Of a stretch of 5,004 nucleotides of DNA, positions 1 through 5,004 are shown piece after piece. The notes beneath the pieces are model-generated. The model was not told where the DNA came from. It did no database searches and was given only the letters and a program-made list of their open reading frames with translations. Origin of the DNA: Nanobdellati archaeon (lineage in GTDB: Archaea; EX4484-52; JAADEF01); NCBI GenBank assembly GCA_026997215.1, contig JALWJP010000069.1, positions 1-5,004 on the forward strand, in the 5' to 3' direction. A program made the position numbers and the translations under genes. Position 1 is the first letter of the stretch; each line of letters begins with the position of its first letter.

Positions 1-1193
1 TATAAATCTTTAACATCCGCTAAAAAATAAACATCCTTATTTATTATAACCTCAACAGCATCTTCAGGCGATATATGATTAATATAAATAGGATAAAAAG
101 TATTATTAATCTCAAAAAATTCAATATTATTGTTGATGTTATTCCATTCATCATAAAAGAAGGATCTCAAAGTATAGTTAGAGTTATGAGTTGCTCTTCG
201 ATATAAAGGAGAGGAAAGCATAGAAAGATTAAAGACATAAGAAGTGTTTAATTCATTTCCGCTTTCATCATAAATACACCATTTCAAATAAGTAGAAGAA
301 AAATCTATATCTTCTTTTACAAAATCGCGAGTAACTGCACCTAAATAATATGCAGGCAACACCTCCCTTACTTTCCCTTGAGAGTCTCTTTTAGAATAAC
401 TAACATTAAAAACTGCATATATAGCTTTAATAGCAGAATCATCTGCGGAAGAATAAGAATAAGCAGGAATAAGCAAATGAGTACCATTATATAAAGCAGT
501 AGGAATGAAAGAATAATAAGGGGTTACGAGAATAAAAGAGAAAGAAGAATAGTTAATAACTTTTATATCCTCATTAGATAAAATAGCATAAATTATTTGC
601 TTTAAAGTAGAGTTCTCTTTTACAAAATTATAAGTGGCGTGGTCAAAAAAAGTATCTTCAATAACTAAAGTTCGAGTGAGATTATAAGAATAATTGTAAT
701 AATCGTAAGTAGTATTCAAGTAATAAATGTAGCGTGGTGCTTTATTATCCACAAACAAATAAAGTAGAGAAGTAGCATTTGAAGAGCCATCATCTAAGGT
801 TATATTAACAGTAAGATTCTCTTCCACATTATCAGTAAAATTTAAAGTTAAAGTAAATTTATATTCATTAACATCATCAAAAAGTATTTTATCTCCTGTT
901 TGATTATACCAATAACCCTTCCATGGTGAAAAATTTCCAAAAGATAAGTCAGAATAATCGTTATAAGCATAATCTGTTAAAGAAAAATAGGTTTGATTAA
1001 CCAAAGTAACATAGACACGTGTTAAATTAATAGGAGAGGTTACATTAAAACTGAAATTATATTGTTGTAAATTCCCTATCTCCTTATATTTATCTCCTGT
1101 ATCACTATAGTAAGAATTACCACTTGGAGGAAGAGTACTGTAAGCTATGCCTATTAACAAAACAAATAAGGCATATAAAACTATGTACCTCAT
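1..1193 (-). CDS. Exported, Tyr/Asn-rich, sequon-dense surface protein (C-terminal part beyond window)
   Basis: The frame is open from the ATG at 1193 to the left edge, giving 397 residues without a stop; the C-terminus is missing. Residues 1-18 form a hydrophobic signal peptide or anchor (MRYIVLYALFVLLIGIAYS). The rest is polar and aromatic, with about 45 Tyr, 39 Asn and a single Cys (in KWCIYDE). I count 21 N-X-S/T sequons, so over half of all Asn could be N-glycosylation sites. The stretch VDNKAP near residue 148 resembles the linkers seen between Ig-like beta-sandwich domains, and the alternating hydrophobic/polar strands around it fit that fold. The start is supported by AAGGTGA 7 bases upstream. 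It is the last visible gene of a minus-strand operon, 23 bases after the preceding gene. Known archaeal S-layer and adhesin proteins have this composition. I infer a heavily glycosylated cell-surface protein, but I do not recognise the family. Confidence 0.85.
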   Translation of the reverse strand, partial: MRYIVLYALFVLLIGIAYSTLPPSGNSYYSDTGDKYKEIGNLQQYNFSFNVTSPINLTRVYVTLVNQTYFSLTDYAYNDYSDLSFGNFSPWKGYWYNQTGDKILFDDVNEYKFTLTLNFTDNVEENLTVNITLDDGSSNATSLLYLFVDNKAPRYIYYLNTTYDYYNYSYNLTRTLVIEDTFFDHATYNFVKENSTLKQIIYAILSNEDIKVINYSSFSFILVTPYYSFIPTALYNGTHLLIPAYSYSSADDSAIKAIYAVFNVSYSKRDSQGKVREVLPAYYLGAVTRDFVKEDIDFSSTYLKWCIYDESGNELNTSYVFNLSMLSSPLYRRATHNSNYTLRSFFYDEWNNINNNIEFFEINNTFYPIYINHISPEDAVEVIINKDVYFLADVKDL

Positions 1194-1200
1194 CACACAT

Positions 1201-1207
1201 TCACCTT
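1201..1207 (-). promoter_or_regulatory. Shine-Dalgarno site of the sequon-rich protein gene
   Basis: The minus strand reads AAGGTGA, whose AGGTGA matches the archaeal anti-Shine-Dalgarno end of 16S rRNA. Seven bases separate it from the ATG at 1193. It fixes that start over the out-of-frame ATG at 1200 and the ATG at 1220, which meets a stop after four codons. It lies in the 23-base gap after the upstream stop, so this gene can start translation independently within the operon. Confidence 0.75.
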
Positions 1208-1216
1208 AATAATACC

Positions 1217-3619
1217 TCATTTTAAACTTTTATAAAAGTTTACTCGTTTAAAAGGTTTAGATGTTGTTTTTCTTTTTTTCTTAATAGTGATTATTATAAA
1301 AGCTAAAACAAAGAAAGTTATTATCACTATCTTATTTATCTCTGTATTTAATTCTTTAATCATATTACCTGTAAAGGTTTTAAAGGAAGTTATCATGTTT
1401 TGTGATTTTTGAGTAGATGTTTTTTCTAAAACAACACTCGTATTATTATTGGGAAGAACCACATTTAAAGTAAAGGAAGCATCCTCTCTTGTTTGTTCAC
1501 TTGTGACTCTTAAATTAATAAAATAATACTCCTTGCATCTTTCTTTAGGAATATCTTTACAATAATCCTGTGGGATATTCACTACAAGATTAATTTCTTT
1601 AGACTCTTCTGGCTTTAAAGATTCTATAAATGCAGGAGAAATAACATACCACTTCTCGCTTATACCTTCTATTTTAAATTCGATATCAGTTAAAGTAAGA
1701 TCGCCTGAGTTTTCTATAATAATAGGAATTATTTTTTTCTTACCTACTTCTACTTTAACAACATCATCTACATCTACATTAATTTTAGCTCTTTTTTCAA
1801 TGTTGATGGAAAAGGTAAAGGGTTGATAATCAATATTAGAATCATCTATTCTAATAATGACCTTTACAGCACTAACTTTAGCGTTTCCATGAGGTAAAGG
1901 TGCGGGAAAACTAAACTCAAATACTCCTTTAGAAGTAGTAGTCTCGCCTTTAATATCATAACCTTCCACTTCATAAATCACATTTAAACCATCAATCCCA
2001 TTACCTTTTAAATCTCTCACTACTCCAGAAACTATTACTCGATCCCCTACGAAGTAATTCTCTTTTTCGGCTTGAGCATCTATAACTGCATACTTTTTCT
2101 CGCCTATTAAAAAAGCACCGCTCTTATTAAATATCTCAACATAATTACTAACAATATTAATAGAAGAATCATCTGTAATATCTTCTAATTCCATTTTACA
2201 CTTATTAAGGGCAAAATCCCAATTTTCACAATAAAAAACTGCTAAACGTTTTTCATCATAAATATAATTATCCTGATAATAAATACGTATGGAATTAGAA
2301 TCATACGGAAGAAGCAACTCAAGGTTCTTAGCTTTAACAACATTCAACGACAAAGAAGAAGGATTTAAATCACTTACTCGCATTAAACTGCCTACATCTT
2401 CAGTAATAACAACATTATAATATTTTGCTATATCTCCCCCTGCTTTCACAGTTAAATCATAAGTACCTGGAGGTAAGTAAATTTCATATTTACCTGTATT
2501 ATCGCTTTTTACTGATTTCTCAATTTCTTCACTAGAGAAATATAGTTCCACAGGAACAAGTTTGCCATTTTTATTAAGAGTGCTTCCCGCCACCTTAACC
2601 ACATAATAGACATCTGCAACTTTAAATTTTCTTTCACCATAATAGCCGTAATTTTTAATTACTACATACAATTCTTTTTTATAAGAATTGATGTCTAAGG
2701 GTTTCAAAATTCTTGCCTTTACATAATAAGTATCTTCGCTTTTAGAGAAATCTATAATATCTAAATGTTTGTTATCTAATAGCACATCAATATTCTTTAA
2801 CTCTAGCACATCTGTAAGGACATCATGATCATAAAATTTAAAAGCTATAACTACATCCGTAGAATCCTTCACCTCTACTTTATCTACAGGAGCTAAAACT
2901 TCTATTCTTAAAGGTGGTTTTATAATCAAACTATTAAGAGAATCGGCAGTTAAGGTGAATTGCTGAGAATCCTCTGTTACATAATCTCCACTTATTTTGA
3001 GAGAATAAGTCCCTTCTGGAAAATCTAAAGGAATTCTACCAATTAAATTTATACTACCATCATCATTGTAATAAGGAGGTAAAAGATCGTTCAAGGGAGA
3101 AGAGAAAGTTTCATTATAAATATATACCTTAACGTTACTTAAAGACTCTGCATTAGCAATTACATCATTATATAATATTTTAAAGGTCAAATCTTCAAAA
3201 TAATCTCCGGCATAAACAGTTAGAGGGTTAAAAGATGTTGGCTTTGTAATTTCCATTTTAACTCTTATTATGTTTATGTAAGTAATATTAGTTTCTTGAG
3301 TGTTATTGCTGTAAACACACACTACTTTCAAAGGTTTCAAACCGTAATACATCGGAATATTCAATAATTTAATTCTTGCTACATAACTATATCCATCAAA
3401 AACTATAGAAGTGATCTTAAAATTTGAGAAATAAACATATTTGTTCTCTAGGGTTAAAGATTCATTATTACATTGAAATCTCACCATAATATCTTTTTCA
3501 GGCTCGTTTAAAAAATAAACTTTAGAAGAAGCATCTAAAATAACTGCATCTCCATAAACACCTCTAATAAACATAAGTAGAAAAATACCTATAATCAATG
3601 CACGAAAATAATTCATCAT
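1217..3619 (-). CDS. Large multi-domain single-pass membrane surface protein (Ig-like / carboxypeptidase-regulatory-like / NEW3-like domains)
   Basis: This is an 800-residue protein with a signal peptide at 1-23 (hydrophobic core 8-18, possible cleavage after VYG). One membrane helix at about 764-779 is followed by a very basic tail (KKKRK and onward), so most of the chain should be outside the cell. The ectodomain reads as successive beta-sandwich domains. There is an N-terminal domain at about 24-118, and Ig-like segments at about 130-225 and 235-337. A carboxypeptidase regulatory-like segment follows at about 349-393 (GKYEIYLPPGTYDLTVKAGG). An Ig/macroglobulin-like segment at about 512-600 begins ENYFVGDRVIVSGVV. 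A NEW3/CARDB-like domain at about 610-725 contains ENSGDLTLTDIEFKI and LKPEESKEINLVV. Its six cysteines fall in three close or same-domain pairs (50/101, 464/474, 687/695), suggesting disulfides. Only about seven sequons are present. The start overlaps the ATPase stop in an ATGA; a second ATG at 3616 is an alternative start. Domain names rest on motif appearance, not a search. The function is unknown; adhesion or envelope scaffolding is inferred. Confidence 0.9.
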   Translation of the reverse strand: MMNYFRALIIGIFLLMFIRGVYGDAVILDASSKVYFLNEPEKDIMVRFQCNNESLTLENKYVYFSNFKITSIVFDGYSYVARIKLLNIPMYYGLKPLKVVCVYSNNTQETNITYINIIRVKMEITKPTSFNPLTVYAGDYFEDLTFKILYNDVIANAESLSNVKVYIYNETFSSPLNDLLPPYYNDDGSINLIGRIPLDFPEGTYSLKISGDYVTEDSQQFTLTADSLNSLIIKPPLRIEVLAPVDKVEVKDSTDVVIAFKFYDHDVLTDVLELKNIDVLLDNKHLDIIDFSKSEDTYYVKARILKPLDINSYKKELYVVIKNYGYYGERKFKVADVYYVVKVAGSTLNKNGKLVPVELYFSSEEIEKSVKSDNTGKYEIYLPPGTYDLTVKAGGDIAKYYNVVITEDVGSLMRVSDLNPSSLSLNVVKAKNLELLLPYDSNSIRIYYQDNYIYDEKRLAVFYCENWDFALNKCKMELEDITDDSSINIVSNYVEIFNKSGAFLIGEKKYAVIDAQAEKENYFVGDRVIVSGVVRDLKGNGIDGLNVIYEVEGYDIKGETTTSKGVFEFSFPAPLPHGNAKVSAVKVIIRIDDSNIDYQPFTFSINIEKRAKINVDVDDVVKVEVGKKKIIPIIIENSGDLTLTDIEFKIEGISEKWYVISPAFIESLKPEESKEINLVVNIPQDYCKDIPKERCKEYYFINLRVTSEQTREDASFTLNVVLPNNNTSVVLEKTSTQKSQNMITSFKTFTGNMIKELNTEINKIVIITFFVLAFIIITIKKKRKTTSKPFKRVNFYKSLK

Positions 3620-4368
3620 AATAACCCCAGCAACCTTTTTAATTTAAGGAAACGAGGAGGCTGATAAGTCTTACCAATAAGTTTTGCTGCTATTTGCTTA
3701 AAGGCTAAAGCGGCATCACTATAAGGTTTATAAGCAACCACAGGTATTTTATTATATATGCTCTCTTTTATAATATAGTCTTCAGGTATAATACCAAATA
3801 AATAAGTTTCAACCATCATTTCTATTTCCTCAGGAGTGAGTTCATAAGGAGCACCACTATATCTATTAACTACAACCCCTTGAACATGAGTTTTAAGACT
3901 TTCTGCAACTTTAGAAAGTTTCATTGCATTTGTAACAGTAGGTATTTCAGGATTCGTCACCACTAGTACCTCATCAGAAGCCTCCAATACTTTTATTACT
4001 TCATCATTAATACCAGGAGGGGCATCAACTATAACGAGATCAGCAGGAATCTCTCGTAAGACTATGTTTAATTTATTTATATCTGCTTTTAAAGAATCAA
4101 GATTAATAGCTGCAGGAACTACACGTAAACCCGTATGATGCATATAGATGGCTTTCTCGACATCCAAACCTTTGTTTAAAACGTCCTGTAAACTATGAGG
4201 AAAATTATATAAACCTATATGCAAACCAAGATTAGAAGCAGTGATATCTGCATCAACAACTACAACATCCTCACCAAAATTATGCAAAGCTAAGCCGATA
4301 TTTAAAGAAGTAACTGTTTTACCTACGCCCCCTTTACCAGAAACTACGCTAATGATACGATTAGCCAT
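3616..4368 (-). CDS. minD: MinD/ParA-superfamily P-loop ATPase (archaeal MinD-like)
   Basis: This is a complete 250-residue protein, near the usual length for archaeal MinD. The deviant Walker A motif GKGGVGKT lies at residues 11-18, with signature lysine K12, catalytic K17 and T18. Switch I is VVDAD (D39/D41). Walker B and switch II are VIVDAPPG (D115 to G119). N168 in VVVNRY is the expected adenine-contacting asparagine. The C-terminus (RFLKLKRLLGLL, 239-250) is a short basic-hydrophobic helix like the membrane-targeting tail of MinD, so ATP-dependent dimerisation and membrane binding are likely. No cysteine pair of the Mrp/NBP35 iron-sulfur carrier type is present. The family positions division sites, chromosomes, archaella or pili; which of these applies here is not shown. 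Its stop overlaps the start of the surface-protein gene by 4 bases, indicating translational coupling and a shared job. It is the first protein gene of the operon. The symbol reflects family, not proven division function. Confidence 0.95.
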   Translation of the reverse strand: MANRIISVVSGKGGVGKTVTSLNIGLALHNFGEDVVVVDADITASNLGLHIGLYNFPHSLQDVLNKGLDVEKAIYMHHTGLRVVPAAINLDSLKADINKLNIVLREIPADLVIVDAPPGINDEVIKVLEASDEVLVVTNPEIPTVTNAMKLSKVAESLKTHVQGVVVNRYSGAPYELTPEEIEMMVETYLFGIIPEDYIIKESIYNKIPVVAYKPYSDAALAFKQIAAKLIGKTYQPPRFLKLKRLLGLL

Positions 4369-4372
4369 TTAA

Positions 4373-4377
4373 CCACC
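4373..4377 (-). promoter_or_regulatory. Ribosome binding site of the MinD-like gene
   Basis: The minus strand reads GGTGG, and its GGTG matches the archaeal Shine-Dalgarno core, five bases before the ATG at 4368. Its first base is the last base of the adjacent palindrome, so anything bound to or folded in that palindrome could affect ribosome access. Confidence 0.6.
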
Positions 4378-4394
4378 AATATATCGATATATTG
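4377..4394. repeat. Perfect 18-bp palindrome upstream of the MinD-like gene (candidate operator)
   Basis: CAATATATCGATATATTG is identical to its own reverse complement. It is centred 17 bases before the ATPase start codon. It covers the transcription start predicted from the TATA-like element at 4408-4423 and touches the ribosome binding site. That is a typical place for an operator of a dimeric archaeal repressor, which would control the whole operon. In RNA it could form only a weak, almost all A-U hairpin with a UCGA loop. The palindrome is seen directly; the regulatory role is inferred. Confidence 0.5.
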
Positions 4395-4407
4395 ATATCT
4401 CAACACG

Positions 4408-4423
4408 CTTATAATAATATAAG
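4408..4423 (-). promoter_or_regulatory. Probable TATA element for the MinD/surface-protein operon
   Basis: The minus strand reads CTTATATTATTATAAG, which contains TTATATTA (4422-4415). Placing the transcription start about 27 bp downstream puts it near 4391 and gives a leader of roughly 23 bases containing the ribosome binding site. The element is also an inverted repeat with 6-base arms (CTTATA/TATAAG) and a 4-base spacer, so it could be a protein site as well. Read-through from the tRNA gene, which ends 94 bases before the ATG, is an alternative source of transcript. Confidence 0.45.
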
Positions 4424-4462
4424 ACGTAAAACTTTTAAAAGGTTTTTAAAGGCGCAGATTTA

Positions 4463-4537
4463 TGGGGTCGCCCGGATTTGAACCGGGGTCCCAGGCTCCC
4501 AAAGCCCGTAGGATGGACCAAGCTACCCTACGACCCC
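4463..4537 (-). tRNA. tRNA-Pro (anticodon TGG)
   Basis: The minus strand folds as a tRNA. The 7-bp acceptor stem is GGGGTCG/CGACCCC. The D arm has stem GGGT/ATCC and the conserved GG in its loop. The anticodon stem CGGGC/GCCTG includes one G-T pair, and its loop TTTGGGA holds anticodon TGG at 4501-4499. The variable loop is four bases. The T arm is CCCGG/CCGGG with loop TTCAAAT. The discriminator at 4463 is A and no CCA is encoded, as is common in archaea. No intron is present. Two bases, rather than one, seem to separate the D and anticodon stems in this fold. The gene is 66% G+C in a very AT-rich setting, which fits a thermophile. It reads Pro codons, chiefly CCA. Confidence 0.96.
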
Positions 4538-4562
4538 TTAATGCAATATAAGATGAGATAAA

Positions 4563-4571
4563 ATTTAAAAA
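4563..4571 (-). promoter_or_regulatory. TATA box of tRNA-Pro
   Basis: The minus strand reads TTTTTAAAT, centred about 29 bp before the first mature tRNA base at 4537. An archaeal start about 27 bp downstream would fall within zero to three bases of the mature 5' end, so the primary transcript would have almost no leader. It lies next to a right-facing TATA-like element. Confidence 0.5.
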
Positions 4572-4577
4572 GATAGG

Positions 4578-4586
4578 TTTAAATTT
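4578..4586 (+). promoter_or_regulatory. TATA-like element facing the small plus-strand ORF
   Basis: TTTAAATTT is centred near 4582, which predicts a transcript start around 4609. That is inside the upstream end of the open frame at 4601-4873, where no ATG, GTG or TTG occurs in frame. The motif is symmetric, so its direction is inferred from its position. It may simply be part of the AT-rich divergent promoter region. Confidence 0.3.
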
Positions 4587-4600
4587 CTTTCCGAATATAG

Positions 4601-4873
4601 AAGATTTATATTTTATATCAACGGCTAATAGGTAAGCATGTTCCTGATTTCTACCTTACTCCTATAACTGAAGTATTTGAATATTATGGTAAGGGAGATT
4701 TAGCGAAAAGGTGCAATACTAAAACAATGAAAGAACGGGAGCTTACCGAACTCATAGATTATTATTCCTTAGGATTGGCTAGGTTACTTCTATCCTCAAA
4801 ACTATTAAAACGATTGGCTAAGAAGTTAGTTAAAGCTTATGATTACAATAAAAGTAGTAAAAATATATATTAA
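4601..4873 (+). CDS. Unrecognised small basic protein ORF, start codon unclear
   Basis: The frame is open for 90 codons between the TAG at 4598 and the paired stops TAA/TAG at 4871-4876. The translation looks like real protein. It has a YLTPITEVFEYYGKGDLAKR stretch, then an amphipathic Leu/Lys-rich helical half (LTELIDYYSLGLARLLLSS, then KLLKRLAKKLVKAYDY). The opposite strand is broken by stops in the part checked. The first normal in-frame start is the ATG at 4727, giving only 48 residues and leaving the convincing upstream part (from about IGKHVPDFYL) untranslated. Either a non-standard start such as ATT at 4610 is used, or the 5' end has been lost or frameshifted. I do not recognise the family. 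The gene runs opposite to the tRNA and away from it, and its stop region overlaps the promoter of the next gene. Confidence 0.5.
   Translation, partial: KIYILYQRLIGKHVPDFYLTPITEVFEYYGKGDLAKRCNTKTMKERELTELIDYYSLGLARLLLSSKLLKRLAKKLVKAYDYNKSSKNIY
4862..4871 (+). promoter_or_regulatory. TATA box for a leaderless gene at 4893
   Basis: AATATATATT is centred about 26 bp before the ATG at 4893. That is the spacing expected when transcription starts at or next to the start codon. No Shine-Dalgarno motif lies between, so leaderless translation is likely. The box lies over the end of the preceding small ORF. Confidence 0.5.
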
Positions 4874-4892
4874 TAGTAACATCATTAAATTT

Positions 4893-5004
4893 ATGGTTGC
4901 TATTGAACTCTTCTTACAACAAAAAAATAATAAGCACATAAAAGGGCAAATAGCTATTTCTCATATGCAGGCAATAATTATTATTGTTATTTCTTTAGCC
5001 ATAC
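4893..5004 (+). CDS. Start of a probable type IV pilin-like (class III signal) protein, cut by the window edge
   Basis: The frame is open from the ATG at 4893 to the right edge, giving 37 residues. A polar N-terminal segment (MVAIELFLQQKNNKHI) leads into K17-G18-Q19, followed at once by a long hydrophobic run (QIAISHMQ, then AIIIIVISLAI). Lys-Gly before a Gln-initiated hydrophobic helix is the pattern of archaeal class III signals cut by prepilin peptidase, predicted here between G18 and Q19. The usual glutamate at +5 is absent (Ser instead), which weakens the call. Another reading is a simple membrane anchor, possibly starting at the ATG of residue 25. The upstream TATA box favours 4893 as a leaderless start. 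Confidence 0.55.
   Translation, partial: MVAIELFLQQKNNKHIKGQIAISHMQAIIIIVISLAI

Noticed and set aside
1206..1220. ATG at 1220 overlapping the surface-protein stop as the next gene's start.
   Set aside because: It meets TAA after four codons. The ATG at 1193, with AAGGTGA upstream, opens a 397-codon frame.
1..3619. The two surface-protein genes as one gene split by a frameshift.
   Set aside because: The upstream gene ends with its own membrane helix and basic tail. The downstream gene has its own ribosome binding site and signal peptide. Sequon density also differs sharply between them.
4432..4441. Palindrome CTTTTAAAAG and nearby T-runs as a terminator of the tRNA.
   Set aside because: The T-runs are only four or five long and common in this AT-rich DNA. 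No stable GC stem precedes them, so I cannot separate a terminator from background.
4638..4667. ATG at 4638 as the start of the small plus-strand gene.
   Set aside because: It is out of frame with the 90-codon ORF and reaches a stop after nine codons.
1..5004. Mobile element, CRISPR array or tRNA-linked integration site.
   Set aside because: I saw no regularly spaced repeats, no transposase or integrase motif, and no second copy of the tRNA 3' end in the window.

Overview
The window looks archaeal. The tRNA-Pro has no encoded CCA. The best upstream elements are TATA boxes about 27 bp before the predicted transcript starts, with no sign of bacterial -35/-10 pairs. At least one start looks leaderless, and one Shine-Dalgarno site matches the archaeal AGGUGA core. 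One encoded surface protein is packed with N-glycosylation sequons. The DNA is strongly AT-rich, but the tRNA is about two thirds G+C (49 of 74 bases). That contrast is typical of thermophiles, so an AT-rich thermophilic archaeon is a reasonable guess. The lineage cannot be fixed from this sequence; a DPANN archaeon or an AT-rich euryarchaeon would both fit.

The left four fifths is one minus-strand operon, read from right to left. It starts with a MinD-type P-loop ATPase (3616-4368). This overlaps by 4 bases a gene for an 800-residue, multi-domain, single-pass surface protein (1217-3619). After a 23-base gap with a good ribosome binding site comes a second exported protein (1-1193, running off the left edge). 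That protein is rich in Tyr and Asn and carries 21 N-glycosylation sequons in its first 397 residues. A TATA-like element and a perfect 18-bp palindrome lie just upstream of the ATPase gene, and the palindrome covers the predicted transcription start and touches the ribosome binding site.

Upstream of the operon, on the same strand, lies tRNA-Pro(TGG) (4463-4537). Its TATA box sits back to back with a second one facing right, so 4538-4600 reads as a divergent promoter region. To the right, on the plus strand, are an unrecognised small basic ORF with no normal start near its upstream end (4601-4873) and the beginning of an apparently leaderless gene (4893 to the edge). The latter has an N-terminus resembling an archaeal class III (type IV pilin-like) signal.

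The most interesting reading is that a membrane-associated MinD-like ATPase is translationally coupled to two large surface proteins, with a possible pilin-like gene nearby. Spatial positioning or assembly of a surface structure is a plausible job for this set, but that is inference. Neither surface protein could be assigned to a named family over its full length.
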